Shown: positions 50,071 to 60,224, numbered from the stretch's first letter. The stretch is 64,000 nt of DNA from [Pasteurella] aerogenes (GCA_900637275.1 LR134362.1:558001-622000), one strand, 5' to 3'. The notes: generated by a model from the letters alone, not told the origin. Translations and numbers: made by a program.

Positions 50071-52092
50071 ATGAGTTCTTCGATAAATGTACTCTTCACT
50101 GCCTTGTTGGTTTATATGATAGGTGCGTTCGGCTCGCTGGTTTTTAGTCGAAAAGAGCAACTTTCAATCAATATATCCGGCGTGTCCGGTATCATTGGTG
50201 GAGCTTTAGGTATAATTGCCTGCGCCCCCGTTCTTATTAGCAGCAATGCAGTTACTGATGTCTTTCAAACCCCGTTTGAGTTCGCCCAATTTTCTATCCG
50301 TATAGATGGATTAGCCGCATTTATGGTATGTGTGATTTCCTTATTGGTGATCGTTACCGCGCTATATTCCTTTGCCTATGTGCAAGAATATAAAGGCAAA
50401 GGGGCTGGTACCATGGGCTTTTTTATGAATTTGTTTATTGCTTCTATGATCGCTTTAGTAGTAAGTGATAATGCCTTCTATTTCTTAGTCTTTTTTGAAA
50501 TGATGTCATTAGCCTCTTATTTCTTGGTGTTGACAGAACAAGATGATAATGCGGTTAATGCGGGATTATTGTATTTCTTTATCGCGCACGCCGGTTCTGT
50601 GTTGATCATGATTGCTTTCTTTATCCTTTATTGCTATGCCGATAGTTTTGAATTTGCCGCCTTTAGACAAACACAACCGCCGGCAGCAATGGCGTTTACC
50701 GTCTTTATCTTGGCGTTCCTCGGTTTTGGTGCCAAAGCAGGGATGATTCCGTTACATAGTTGGTTGCCAAAAGCACACCCTGCCGCACCTTCTCATGCTT
50801 CCGCGTTGATGTCTGGTGTGATGGTAAAAATCGGGATCTTCGGAATTATCAAAGTTGGTATCGATTTATTAGGTGCCGAAAACCTTTGGTATGGCGTAAT
50901 TGTGTTGGCTTTTGGTGCGGTATCTTCTGTTCTTGGTGTACTTTATGCCCTTGCTGAACATGATATTAAAAAATTACTGGCTTATCACACCGTTGAAAAT
51001 ATCGGTATCATCATGATGGGCGTAGGTGTCGGTATGATTGGTATTGCGACTCACCATCCGGTATTAGCCACAGTAGGTTTATTAGGCGGTTTGTACCACT
51101 TATTAAATCACGCTGTTTTCAAAGGGTTATTATTCCTTGGTGCTGGTTCTGTGATGTATCGTTTACATACCAAAGACATGGATTTGATGGGCGGTTTAGG
51201 TAAATTAATGCCTTATACCGCATTTTGTTTCTTAATTGGTACCATGGCAATATCCGCCTTACCACCATTTAATGGATTTGTCAGCGAATGGTTTACTTAT
51301 CAATCTTTATTCGTATTGAGTCAACAAGGTAGTTTTGTATTAAAACTTAGTGGTCCGATTGCTATTGTGATGTTGGCATTAACAGGGGCGTTAGCGGCGC
51401 TTTGTTTCGTCAAAGTATATGGTATTAGCTTTGGTGGTCAACCACGTAGCGAAAAAGCCGCGGCGGCTCGAGAAGTACCGAAGGTCATGTGGATTGCAAT
51501 GGCAATCTTAGCCTTGCTTTGTGTATTGTTAGGCGTGGGTGCCTCTGTGATTACACCAATAATTAGCAAAATTGCGACCGCACTTGCACAAACTGACACG
51601 TTCCCATTGGCAGAAAATGGCGTCTTGGTATCAAGTACCGAGCCTTATACCGCCCTTTCTACACCAGTGGTTACCATCATGTTGCTCGCTTTCTTCTGTT
51701 TACCGTTCCTTTATTATCGTGCAACGCAAAAATATCGTTTATCCGACAGTCCGAAAGGCAATCCTTGGGCTTGTGGTTATGCCTATGAAAGCGGAATGGC
51801 ATCTTCAGCCGGCGGTTTTACCCATGCATTACGAACTATGTTTAAACCCTTATATCGTATTCGTGAGATTTTAGATCCGGCGCCAATGGGAAGCAAAGGA
51901 TTGAATGCTACCATTCAAGGGGCAACTAAATTAGAACCGATCTGGGAAGATAAGGTTACTATGCCGATTGCTTATGCGGTGCCGAAATTGGCGCAAAAAT
52001 TGCAATGGCTACAAAGTGGCGATTTCCGCGTATATTGCTTGTACTTTGTTATCGCACTGATTGTGTTGTTATTGACGGTTGCTATGGTGTAA
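50071..52092 (+). CDS. hyfB: HyfB, hydrogenase-4 membrane subunit (NuoL/antiporter-like)
   Basis: This 673-residue polytopic subunit of the NuoL/M/N-Mrp antiporter type has about fifteen or more membrane helices. Conserved parts include GFGAKAGMIPLHSWLPKAHPAAPSHASALMSG with its ion-channel lysine, HDIKKLLAYHTVENIGII and a helix-breaking His-rich LGGLYHLLNHAVFKGLLF. It anchors the hydrogenase and may pump ions. It is also similar to HycC; the operon context favours HyfB. Confidence 0.92.
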   Translation: MSSSINVLFTALLVYMIGAFGSLVFSRKEQLSINISGVSGIIGGALGIIACAPVLISSNAVTDVFQTPFEFAQFSIRIDGLAAFMVCVISLLVIVTALYSFAYVQEYKGKGAGTMGFFMNLFIASMIALVVSDNAFYFLVFFEMMSLASYFLVLTEQDDNAVNAGLLYFFIAHAGSVLIMIAFFILYCYADSFEFAAFRQTQPPAAMAFTVFILAFLGFGAKAGMIPLHSWLPKAHPAAPSHASALMSGVMVKIGIFGIIKVGIDLLGAENLWYGVIVLAFGAVSSVLGVLYALAEHDIKKLLAYHTVENIGIIMMGVGVGMIGIATHHPVLATVGLLGGLYHLLNHAVFKGLLFLGAGSVMYRLHTKDMDLMGGLGKLMPYTAFCFLIGTMAISALPPFNGFVSEWFTYQSLFVLSQQGSFVLKLSGPIAIVMLALTGALAALCFVKVYGISFGGQPRSEKAAAAREVPKVMWIAMAILALLCVLLGVGASVITPIISKIATALAQTDTFPLAENGVLVSSTEPYTALSTPVVTIMLLAFFCLPFLYYRATQKYRLSDSPKGNPWACGYAYESGMASSAGGFTHALRTMFKPLYRIREILDPAPMGSKGLNATIQGATKLEPIWEDKVTMPIAYAVPKLAQKLQWLQSGDFRVYCLYFVIALIVLLLTVAMV

Positions 52093-52102
52093 GGAGCGCA
52101 AG

Positions 52103-53062
52103 ATGATTACATTACCTTCAGAAATCGCAACTTCAGGTGCAATGTTCTTACTTGCTGTGCTACAAGCTTTATTATTGCTGATTTTAGCACCGCTCTTTTC
52201 CGGCATTTCCCGTATGATTCGTGCGCGTATTCAATCGCGTCGTGGACCGGGTATTTTGCAGGATTATCGTGACATTGCCAAATTAATGAAACGCCAAAAT
52301 ATTTTGCCGGAAAATGCCGGTTGGGTTTCAAAATGGATGCCTTATGTATTAATTAGTTCAACTTTAGTGGTAGCAATGGGTTTGCCATTATTTACTAAAG
52401 TTGCGCCGTTTGGTGCCGGCGGCGATTTGATTACCGCAGTATATTTATTGGCATTATTCCGTTTCTTCTTTTCTATTGCCGGCCTTGACAGCAACAGTAC
52501 TTTCTCTGCGATTGGCGCTAGCCGCGAAGTGACCTTAGGGGTATTGGTTGAGCCAATTTTAATGTTGGCATTATTGGTGATTGCGTTAATTGTCGGTTCT
52601 ACCAACTTCGGCGTGATGAGTGTTGCTTTAGCCGGCACTTGGCAATATCCAATTGCTACATTAATGGCGTTGGTAGCTTGTGCTTTTGCCGTGTTTATTG
52701 AAATGGGCAAAATTCCATTTGACTTGGCGGAAGCGGAACAAGAATTGCAAGAAGGTCCGTTGACTGAATATTCCGGTCCGGCACTCGCCTTAATCAAAGT
52801 CGGTTTAAGTTTAAAATCGATGGTTGTCGCGGCAATTTTTGTCAGTGTGTTATTGCCTTTCGGTTCAGCAGAATCCTTAAGCATAAGTGCGGTCATTTTT
52901 GGCGTCGTTTTCTTCTTCATCAAATTGTTGATTGCGTATGTGATCGCTTGTGTGATTGAAAACAGCCTAGCAAGAACGCGTTTTATGTTAACGGGTAAAT
53001 TTACGCGGGTCGGTTTTGGTATCTCCGTGCTGGCTTTTGTGTTTTATCTTACTGGATTGTAA
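52103..53062 (+). CDS. hyfC: HyfC, hydrogenase-4 membrane subunit (NuoH-like)
   Basis: This 319-residue NuoH/HycD-type subunit connects the soluble hydrogenase arm to the membrane arm. Conserved parts are RARIQSRRGPGILQDYRDIAKLMKRQ on the cytoplasmic side and EMGKIPFDLAEAEQELQEGPLTEYSG near the quinone/proton-entry region. ATG 52103 follows AAGGAG by 6 nt; the frame is open further upstream but that overlaps hyfB. Confidence 0.93.
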   Translation: MITLPSEIATSGAMFLLAVLQALLLLILAPLFSGISRMIRARIQSRRGPGILQDYRDIAKLMKRQNILPENAGWVSKWMPYVLISSTLVVAMGLPLFTKVAPFGAGGDLITAVYLLALFRFFFSIAGLDSNSTFSAIGASREVTLGVLVEPILMLALLVIALIVGSTNFGVMSVALAGTWQYPIATLMALVACAFAVFIEMGKIPFDLAEAEQELQEGPLTEYSGPALALIKVGLSLKSMVVAAIFVSVLLPFGSAESLSISAVIFGVVFFFIKLLIAYVIACVIENSLARTRFMLTGKFTRVGFGISVLAFVFYLTGL

Positions 53063-53071
53063 GGAGGAAAA

Positions 53072-54508
53072 ATGGATACTTTAGCTCTAATTACAATCAT
53101 ATTGCCTTTTGTTGGGGCATTTATCGTGGGTATGAGCAAGCAAAATTTCGCCAAAATCGCGACAATTTTCGCCGCACTTACGACCTTACTTAGCTTGATT
53201 TTAGCGCAACAATGGTATGCCGCTGGAAAAACCTCAGTGACTTACGATTTGGTGCAATTCGGGCAAACCGTGGTATTTGGGGTAACCTTAGATGCGGTGA
53301 GTACCTTGATTTGTTTTGCAGTCGTCGGTTTGGGCTTTTTAATTTTGTTATATTCTTGCGGCTATTTAACCGATAAAAACCGTGAACATCCACATAACGG
53401 ATTACCTCGTTTTTATGCCTTGTTGTTGGTGTTCGTCGGCGCAATGGCGGGATTGGTATTGTCATCAACCTTAATCGGGCAATTACTTTTCTTTGAAATC
53501 ACCGGTGCGTGTTCTTGGGGATTAATCAGCTACTATCAATCGCCAAAAGCCATGGCGTCTGCGATGAAAGCCTTAATTATTACCCATATCGGTGCCATTG
53601 GTTTATATCTTGCCGCGGCATACCTATTCAGTAAATCCGGTACGTTCTCTATTAGTGCGTTAGAACAAGTTGATCCAACAACAAAAACCATTGTGTTGTT
53701 TGGCGTATTGTTTGCGGCTTGGGGCAAATCTGCACAATTCCCAATGCAAATTTGGTTACCAAATGCGATGGAAGCTCCAACCCCAGTCAGTGCGTATTTG
53801 CACGCCGCATCTATGGTGAAAGTGGGAGTGTATATTTTCGCAAGAGCGGTCATGTCTTCAGGTGAAATTCCTGCAATTGTCGGTCAAGTTGGCTTGATCA
53901 TGGCGATGATTACACTAATTTATGGTTTCTTGATGTATTTGCCGCAACAAGATTTAAAACGTTTATTAGCTTATTCCACCATCACTCAATTAGCCTATAT
54001 TTTCATTGGCTTATCTTTAGCCGCAATGGGATCAAAATTGGCATTTGTTGCCGCTATTGCTTATATCTTCAACCATGCCTTTGCGAAAAGTTTATTCTTC
54101 TTGGTAGCGGGTTCATTAAGTTATGCCACTGGCACAAGGGTGATGACTTATTTACAAGGGATTATGCGCACAATGCCTTTAGTCGGCTTGGGCTTTGGTA
54201 TTGCAGCGTTGGCAATTGCTGGCGTACCACCATTTAATGGTTTCTTCAGTAAATTCCCGTTGTTTGCCGCTGGCTTTGATTTAGGCAGTGAGCATACATG
54301 GATTGCGGTATTGATGATTATTGCATTAATAGAAAGTATCGCGACCTTTGTTTGGTTGCTGTACAAATTCGGTCAATGCGTTATCGGTCAACCGTCGGAA
54401 AAAGTGTTACAGGCACAGCCATTACCGTTATCCATGAGTGCGGTTTTAGTGGTGTTAATGATTATGTCAGTATTTTCCAGCGTGATTGCCGCTTGGTGGT
54501 TAGGTTAA
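53072..54508 (+). CDS. hyfD: HyfD, hydrogenase-4 membrane subunit (antiporter-like)
   Basis: This 478-residue NuoL/M/N-type membrane subunit contains the channel motif FAAWGKSAQFPMQIWLPNAMEAPTPVSAYLHAASMVK and a second conserved lysine in LKRLLAYSTITQLAYI. This subunit is found in Hyf but not in the shorter Hyc complex, so it supports a hydrogenase-4 (FHL-2) type enzyme with a larger membrane arm. AAGGAGG precedes the start. Confidence 0.92.
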   Translation: MDTLALITIILPFVGAFIVGMSKQNFAKIATIFAALTTLLSLILAQQWYAAGKTSVTYDLVQFGQTVVFGVTLDAVSTLICFAVVGLGFLILLYSCGYLTDKNREHPHNGLPRFYALLLVFVGAMAGLVLSSTLIGQLLFFEITGACSWGLISYYQSPKAMASAMKALIITHIGAIGLYLAAAYLFSKSGTFSISALEQVDPTTKTIVLFGVLFAAWGKSAQFPMQIWLPNAMEAPTPVSAYLHAASMVKVGVYIFARAVMSSGEIPAIVGQVGLIMAMITLIYGFLMYLPQQDLKRLLAYSTITQLAYIFIGLSLAAMGSKLAFVAAIAYIFNHAFAKSLFFLVAGSLSYATGTRVMTYLQGIMRTMPLVGLGFGIAALAIAGVPPFNGFFSKFPLFAAGFDLGSEHTWIAVLMIIALIESIATFVWLLYKFGQCVIGQPSEKVLQAQPLPLSMSAVLVVLMIMSVFSSVIAAWWLG

Positions 54509-54518
54509 GGAGGGCAGT

Positions 54519-55157
54519 ATGTTGATAATTAATACCTTGGCGGGATTGCTTATTCTCACTTCACTTTGTGTCATTGCGGCAAAAGGCGCGAAAAAATCAG
54601 CAATTTTTTATGCAGTGCAGTCGTTAGTGTTGGTGGTGTTGTTTGTCTTTTTGGCAAAAGAAATGCAGGCGCATGAACTTTATATGTGGTCTATTGGTGC
54701 CTTTATCACCAAAGTGTTATTAGTACCGGCAATCTTATTCTATGCCACGAAAAAATTGGGCGATGAAAAAGTATCTGGTGGCTTAAATAATGCGTGGTTA
54801 ATCCCGATTGTCGCGGTGATTGTAGTGGTGTGCTATTTCGTGGTAGCACCAATCGAATTGCCGATGGTGGCGCATTTAAAACCCGTGTTATCGGTTTCAC
54901 TTAGCCACTTTTTACTTGGGTTACTGTGTATTGTCAGCCAACGCAATATTCTAAAACAGGTGTTCGGATATTGCTTAATGGAAAACGGATCCCACTTAAC
55001 TTTGGCATTATTAGCTAATAAAGCGCCGGAATTAGTGGAAATCGGTGTGGCGACGGATGCTATCTTTGCAGTGATTATTATGGTGGTTTTAGTCAATAAA
55101 ATTTACCGTCAATTACACAGCTTAGATGCCAAACAACTTATGGAATTGAAGGGGTAG
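54519..55157 (+). CDS. hyfE: HyfE, hydrogenase-4 membrane subunit (NuoK-like)
   Basis: This 212-residue membrane protein matches HyfE closely in length and in the segments AFITKVLLVPAILFYATKKL, HFLLGLLCIVSQRNILKQVFGYCLMENGSHL and APELVEIGVATDAIFAVIIMV. The conserved glutamate in LMENGSH is the NuoK-type proton-path residue. HyfE has no counterpart in Hyc, so it is diagnostic for the Hyf type. AAGGAGGG precedes the start. Confidence 0.94.
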   Translation: MLIINTLAGLLILTSLCVIAAKGAKKSAIFYAVQSLVLVVLFVFLAKEMQAHELYMWSIGAFITKVLLVPAILFYATKKLGDEKVSGGLNNAWLIPIVAVIVVVCYFVVAPIELPMVAHLKPVLSVSLSHFLLGLLCIVSQRNILKQVFGYCLMENGSHLTLALLANKAPELVEIGVATDAIFAVIIMVVLVNKIYRQLHSLDAKQLMELKG

Positions 55158-55162
55158 CGCAA

Positions 55163-56701
55163 ATGAGTACAGAATGGATTTATGCGTTATTGATCGCACC
55201 TTTAGCGATTTCGTTAGCGTGCTTTGCGTTGCGATCTCAAGAAAATCGTAAACTTTGCACCGCACTTCATGTGACAGGATTATTTTTAATGTTTGTTTTT
55301 TCATTAAAAGTGATTACGGACGTGTTGACCTATGGGCAATTAATTGCTTTAAACCATTGGATTTATATTGATAGCTTAAGCGCCATTTTCATTGGTTTGA
55401 TCGGCATTGTAGGGGCGTTAGCCGGTGTGTATTCGATTGGTTATATGAACCGCGAATTCCAAGAAGGGCATATTGATGCAAGAATTTATAACAATTATCA
55501 CGGATTTTTGCATTTGTTCTTTTTCACCATGTTAGTGTCGGTGACCACCAATAATATCATTTTGATGTGGGTGGCAATTGAAGCGACAACATTGAGTTCG
55601 GCGTTTTTGGTCGGGACTTACAAACATCGTACTTCTCTTGAGGCGGCATGGAAATACATTATTATCTGTTCCGTTGGGGTAGCGTTCGGTTTGTACGGTA
55701 CGATCTTAACCTTCTCTGATGCAAACAGTATGCTTGCCGATCCGACACAGGCGATTTTCTGGTCTGAAATTAATCAACAAGCCGGCGGTTTAAACAGTAC
55801 CTTAATGCACCTTGCCTTTGTGTTTATTCTGATTGGTTTTGGTACCAAGTGCGGTCTATTTCCGATGCATACTTGGTTGCCGGATGCACACAGTGAAGCG
55901 CCAAGTCCAGTGAGTGCAATTTTATCTGCGGTGTTATTAAATTGTGCGATGTTAGTGGTATTGCGCTACTACGTATTGGTCAGTAAAGCAGTGGGTGAAA
56001 GTTATCCGCAAACCTTATTGTTGGTTTTCGGTTTGATTACGGTTGCCATTGCTGCGTTATTTATCATTATGCAATTTGATATTAAACGTTTGTTGGCGTA
56101 TTCCAGTGTTGAAAATATGGGGCTTATTAGTTTCGCTTTCGGTTTGGGCGGACCACTTGGTGTATTTGCCGGTTTATTGCACACCATCAACCACAGTTTA
56201 GCGAAAACCTTATTATTCTGCGCCTCTGGTAATATTTTATTGAAATATAAAACTCGTGATATGAACCAAGTGCGTGGATTATGGCGTGTCGCGCCAATAA
56301 GTGCGGTGCTTTTTGCTGGTGGTTTATTGGCATTAGGCGGTATTCCTCCGTTTAACGTATTTGTCAGTGAGTTCAGTATTGTTGCAGCCGGTATTTATGC
56401 AGAAAAAACATGGTTAGTTGTTATTTGTTTGATCTTGCTCACCATTGTTTTAGCTGGATTGACGATAATGGTATTGAAAACCGTGTTAGGCAAACAGCCA
56501 GAACATATTGAAAAAGGTGAAGTCAGCTATGTCAGTTTAGTGCCGATGATTGCCCTTTTGGTCATCATGTTTGTAATGGGACTTTATATTGCTGATCCGA
56601 TTTTGCAACTACTCAAAAATTCGGTCGGGATTATCTTAGGGCAAGATAATGTTTCTTTCGGTGATATGTTGGTATTACCTTGGCAGAGCTTAGGTCAGTA
56701 G
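55163..56701 (+). CDS. hyfF: HyfF, hydrogenase-4 membrane subunit (antiporter-like)
   Basis: This 512-residue NuoL/M/N-type protein carries the motifs FGTKCGLFPMHTWLPDAHSEAPSPVSAILSAVLLN and FDIKRLLAYSSVENMGLISF. It is the third antiporter-like subunit in the operon (with HyfB and HyfD), as expected for hydrogenase-4. It starts 5 nt after hyfE; an uptake signal (55259-55267) lies near its start and another at 56299-56307. Confidence 0.93.
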   Translation: MSTEWIYALLIAPLAISLACFALRSQENRKLCTALHVTGLFLMFVFSLKVITDVLTYGQLIALNHWIYIDSLSAIFIGLIGIVGALAGVYSIGYMNREFQEGHIDARIYNNYHGFLHLFFFTMLVSVTTNNIILMWVAIEATTLSSAFLVGTYKHRTSLEAAWKYIIICSVGVAFGLYGTILTFSDANSMLADPTQAIFWSEINQQAGGLNSTLMHLAFVFILIGFGTKCGLFPMHTWLPDAHSEAPSPVSAILSAVLLNCAMLVVLRYYVLVSKAVGESYPQTLLLVFGLITVAIAALFIIMQFDIKRLLAYSSVENMGLISFAFGLGGPLGVFAGLLHTINHSLAKTLLFCASGNILLKYKTRDMNQVRGLWRVAPISAVLFAGGLLALGGIPPFNVFVSEFSIVAAGIYAEKTWLVVICLILLTIVLAGLTIMVLKTVLGKQPEHIEKGEVSYVSLVPMIALLVIMFVMGLYIADPILQLLKNSVGIILGQDNVSFGDMLVLPWQSLGQ

Positions 56702-56718
56702 ATCGACAGGAGGAAAAA

Positions 56719-58449
56719 ATGGAATTAACAAAAAATACGACGGTCGATCCGACCAAAATGCTGGGTAAAAATTATATTGAAGCGATTAATCAGCAATTCC
56801 CACATACGATTTTAGATGAAGAATGGTCAACCCCAAATCAAGTGACATTGACGATTAAAACCAATATGTTACCTGATGTTGTGGCGTATCTTTATTACCA
56901 ACATGAGGGTTGGTTGCCTTTGGTGTTCGGTAATGACGAACGTTCAATGAACGGTCATTATGCGGTTTATTATGTGCTTTCAATGGAAGGTGAAGTCAAA
57001 ACGTTTGTCACCATTAAAGCCTTGGTGGATGCCGTTTCGTTAGAATTTCCATCCGTTACACCAAAAGTCCCCGCGGCAGTTTGGGGCGAACGTGAACTCT
57101 TTGATATGTTCGGCTTGAAAGCGGTTGGTTTACCGGATCAACGTCGTTTGGTATTACCGGATGATTGGCCTGATGATTTGCATCCGTTGCGTAAAGATTC
57201 TATGGACTACCGTTTGCGTCCAGATCCAACGACAGCAACGGAAACCTATGAATTTATCAATGAAAAAGGTGAAGCGCGTATTGTGCCGATTGGACCGTTG
57301 CATATCACTTCGGACGAACCGGGACATTTCCGTTTGTTTGTGGATGGGGAAGATATTATTGATGCGGATTACCGCTTGTTCTATGTGCATCGTGGCATGG
57401 AAAAATTAGCAGAAACCCGCATGGGCTATGATGAAGTGACGTTCTTAGCTGACCGTGTATGTGGTATTTGCGGTTTTACTCACAGCGTTGCCTATGCCAA
57501 TTCGGTGGAAAATGCATTAGGGTTGGTGGTTCCACAACGGGCGCAATGGATTCGTGCGATTTTGCTTGAAGTGGAACGTTTGCACAGTCATTTATTAAAT
57601 ATCGGGTTATCTAGCCACTTTGTGGGGTTTGATACCGGCTTTATGCAATTTTTCCGCGTACGTGAAAAATCTATGACTTTAGCTGAAGTGTTAACCGGTG
57701 CGCGTAAAACTTACGGTATTAATCTTATCGGCGGTGTGCGTCGCGATATGTTGAAACATCAACGCCAAGAATGTATCAAACTTATCCGCGAAATCCGTGA
57801 TGGTTCGAAAGAATTGGTGGATATTTTATTAAATACACCAAATATCGAGCAACGTACCGTCAATGTGGGGCGCTTAGAGAAAAATATCGCACGGGATTAC
57901 AGTCCGGTAGGACCGATGGTGCGTGGTAGTGGTTTTACGCGCGATGTGCGTAAAGTGCATCCATTCTCTGGTTATGGTGATGTACCATTTGAAATCTTTA
58001 CAGCGGATAATTGTGATGTGATGTCTCGCGTCTCTGTGCGGATTAATGAATTATTTGAAAGCATTCGCATCATTGAATACATGGTAGATAATTTACCGAG
58101 TGGCGAATTATTAGCGGAAGGCTTTACTTATAAACCGGGACGTTTTGCTTTAGGTATTACAGAAGCACCGCGCGGTGAAGATATTCACTGGTCAATGCTT
58201 GGTGATAACCAAAAATTGTACCGTTGGCGTTGTCGTGCTGCGACTTATGCAAACTGGCCGGTGTTGCGCTATATGTTGCGTGGTAATACGGTTTCCGATG
58301 CTCCGCTTATTATCGGTAGTGTGGACCCTTGCTACTCTTGTACCGACAGGGTTACCGTGGTGGATGTTCGTAAGAAAAAAGCCAAAACCGTGGAATACAA
58401 AGAAATTGAACGCTACGGTATTGAGCGTAAAAATTCACCGTTGAAATAG
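56719..58449 (+). CDS. hyfG: HyfG, NiFe-hydrogenase large subunit with NuoC-like N-terminus
   Basis: This 576-residue fusion has a NuoC-like domain (about 1-180) and a NiFe large-subunit domain. The two nickel-binding motifs are DRVCGICGFTHSVAY and DPCYSCTDR. After the final Arg there is a 32-residue tail (VTVVDV to the C-terminus) that the HycI-type endopeptidase would remove after nickel insertion. ATG 56719 follows AGGAGG closely. It evolves H2 with electrons from formate. Confidence 0.95.
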   Translation: MELTKNTTVDPTKMLGKNYIEAINQQFPHTILDEEWSTPNQVTLTIKTNMLPDVVAYLYYQHEGWLPLVFGNDERSMNGHYAVYYVLSMEGEVKTFVTIKALVDAVSLEFPSVTPKVPAAVWGERELFDMFGLKAVGLPDQRRLVLPDDWPDDLHPLRKDSMDYRLRPDPTTATETYEFINEKGEARIVPIGPLHITSDEPGHFRLFVDGEDIIDADYRLFYVHRGMEKLAETRMGYDEVTFLADRVCGICGFTHSVAYANSVENALGLVVPQRAQWIRAILLEVERLHSHLLNIGLSSHFVGFDTGFMQFFRVREKSMTLAEVLTGARKTYGINLIGGVRRDMLKHQRQECIKLIREIRDGSKELVDILLNTPNIEQRTVNVGRLEKNIARDYSPVGPMVRGSGFTRDVRKVHPFSGYGDVPFEIFTADNCDVMSRVSVRINELFESIRIIEYMVDNLPSGELLAEGFTYKPGRFALGITEAPRGEDIHWSMLGDNQKLYRWRCRAATYANWPVLRYMLRGNTVSDAPLIIGSVDPCYSCTDRVTVVDVRKKKAKTVEYKEIERYGIERKNSPLK

Positions 58450-58460
58450 GGAGGTTGACA

Positions 58461-59030
58461 ATGTTTAAACTGCTTAAAACGGTCTTTAAAACAGGCGATG
58501 CGACCACAAAATACCCCTTCAAACCTTATGAAGTGGATCCCGATTTTCGCGGTAAACCTGAGTTAAATTCCGATCAATGTATTGTATGCGCAGCCTGTAC
58601 CATGGCTTGCCCAGCGAATGCCTTGACAATGCGAACAAATCCAGAAAATGGTGAACGTACATGGTCGTTATTTTTAGGACGTTGTATTTTCTGTGGTCGT
58701 TGTGAAGAGGTTTGCCCAACTAAGGCAATCCGCTTAACCCAAGATTTTGAGCTATCGGTAGCAAATAAACAAGATCTTTATCAAGAAACCACTTTTACCA
58801 CGACCAACTGTCAACAATGTGGCAAACCGTTTATCTCTAATAAAGAGCTAAATTATACGGTGGATTTGTTAACACAAGTGGAGCAAAACGCCGCGACCGT
58901 ACAGCAAAAATTATCGGTTTTACATACCTGTCCGGATTGCAAACGTCAAAACAGTTTAGATAAAACCGCAGAGATGGAACGTCATATGCGACTTAAATTA
59001 AGTGCATTTGAACACAGGGAGGCAAAATAA
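58461..59030 (+). CDS. hyfH: HyfH, hydrogenase-4 ferredoxin subunit (NuoI-like)
   Basis: This 189-residue subunit has two [4Fe-4S] clusters, CIVCAACTMACPANAL and CIFCGRCEEVCPTKAI, that pass electrons from HyfA to HyfI/HyfG. The C-terminal half has two more Cys pairs (CQQCGKPF and CPDCKRQN), forming a likely zinc or extra metal site, as in HycF/HyfH. ATG 58461 follows GGGAGG by 6 nt; the stop overlaps hyfI by one base. Confidence 0.92.
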   Translation: MFKLLKTVFKTGDATTKYPFKPYEVDPDFRGKPELNSDQCIVCAACTMACPANALTMRTNPENGERTWSLFLGRCIFCGRCEEVCPTKAIRLTQDFELSVANKQDLYQETTFTTTNCQQCGKPFISNKELNYTVDLLTQVEQNAATVQQKLSVLHTCPDCKRQNSLDKTAEMERHMRLKLSAFEHREAK

Positions 59031-59806
59031 TGAATACTCAAATTCCAATGCCGGTAAATGGCATTTCTACACCGTTTAGTGTGGATGAACAATTAGCGAA
59101 AATGAAACAAACCTTGTTGAAAGATATTCAACGTTCTGCTTATGTTTATCGTGTGGATTGCGGCGGTTGTAACGGATGCGAAATTGAAATTTTCAGTACT
59201 ATTACCCCCACTTTCGATGCCGAGCGTTTCGGGATCAAAGTGGTCGCCTCGCCTCGCCATGCAGATATTTTATTATTTACCGGTGCGGTGACGCGAGCGA
59301 TGCGAACCCCTGCTATGCGTGCATATCAAGCAGCACCTGATCCAAAAATCTGTATTTCTTATGGTGCTTGCGGTTGTGGTGGCGGGATTTTCCACGATCT
59401 CTATTGCGTGTGGGGTGGCAGTGATCAAATTGTGCCGATTGATGTGTATATCCCAGGGTGTCCGCCAACTCCTGCTGCGACCATTTATGGTTTTGCGATG
59501 GCGCTTGGTTTATTAGATCAGAAACTAAAAGGCAAACAGGAAATCGCAGATGCCAATGCGCAAGCACAAGTACGTTTTCCGAATATTCCGTATGATTTAC
59601 GGGTGAGTCTTGAACGGGAAGCGCGTCGTTTGGCGGGTTATCGTCAAGGTGGTGATATTGCCGATCAATTTATGCAAATGATGAGTGAAAAAAACAGTGT
59701 ACCTTTTGGTGTGCGCTTAGGCGAATATTTGGAAAGAGAGGGCGATCCTCGCTTAACCGAGATTCTCAACCGCTTACATTCTATTAGTATGCCATTTTCT
59801 GGATAA
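59030..59806 (+). CDS. hyfI: HyfI, NiFe-hydrogenase small subunit (NuoB-like)
   Basis: This 258-residue small subunit of the NuoB/HycG type holds the cluster next to the NiFe site. The cysteine motifs are RVDCGGCNGCEIEIF, SYGACGCGGGIF and YIPGCPPTPAATIYG. No twin-arginine signal is present, which fits a cytoplasm-facing hydrogenase. It is translationally coupled to hyfH by the overlapping TAATG. Confidence 0.94.
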   Translation: MNTQIPMPVNGISTPFSVDEQLAKMKQTLLKDIQRSAYVYRVDCGGCNGCEIEIFSTITPTFDAERFGIKVVASPRHADILLFTGAVTRAMRTPAMRAYQAAPDPKICISYGACGCGGGIFHDLYCVWGGSDQIVPIDVYIPGCPPTPAATIYGFAMALGLLDQKLKGKQEIADANAQAQVRFPNIPYDLRVSLEREARRLAGYRQGGDIADQFMQMMSEKNSVPFGVRLGEYLEREGDPRLTEILNRLHSISMPFSG

Positions 59807-59815
59807 GGACATACT

Positions 59816-60220
59816 ATGACGACGCAAGTGATTTTTTATCTGCTAAATCAACGCTTTGTTGAAAACGATACGCAAGTGCCGGAACAAGCGCAACAAGTGA
59901 TGTATTATTCCTTGGCGATTGGCCATCATGTGGGAGTAATTGATTGTTTTAAAAAGTTGTTAGTTTGTGATTATGCGGATTATCAACAGTTTGTGGAACA
60001 ATTTGAGGGCGAAGCACAACGGAAGTTAAGCGGATTACTTCGTTTCGGCGAGATTACCATTGACAGTAGCCATGTGAATTTATTAGCGCGTGCTTTTGAT
60101 GAGGCTTATGTTGGTTTAAATGAAAAATATCAACATTGGGTGGATATTTTGATGGAAACCTTGGCGGCAATTCAAAAAGAACCTGTAATGTATATTATGG
60201 TGAAACGACGGGATGGATAA
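59816..60220 (+). CDS. hyfJ: HyfJ/HycH-family formate hydrogenlyase maturation protein
   Basis: This 134-residue protein matches the HycH/HyfJ family, with the segments VIFYLLNQRFVENDTQVPEQAQQVMYYSLAIGHHVGVIDCF and GEITIDSSHVNLLARAFDEA. In Escherichia coli HycH is needed for maturation of the hydrogenase large subunit, although its mechanism is not settled. AAGGACA precedes the start, and it ends just before the hycI start. Confidence 0.9.
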   Translation: MTTQVIFYLLNQRFVENDTQVPEQAQQVMYYSLAIGHHVGVIDCFKKLLVCDYADYQQFVEQFEGEAQRKLSGLLRFGEITIDSSHVNLLARAFDEAYVGLNEKYQHWVDILMETLAAIQKEPVMYIMVKRRDG

Positions 60221-60224
60221 CAAC

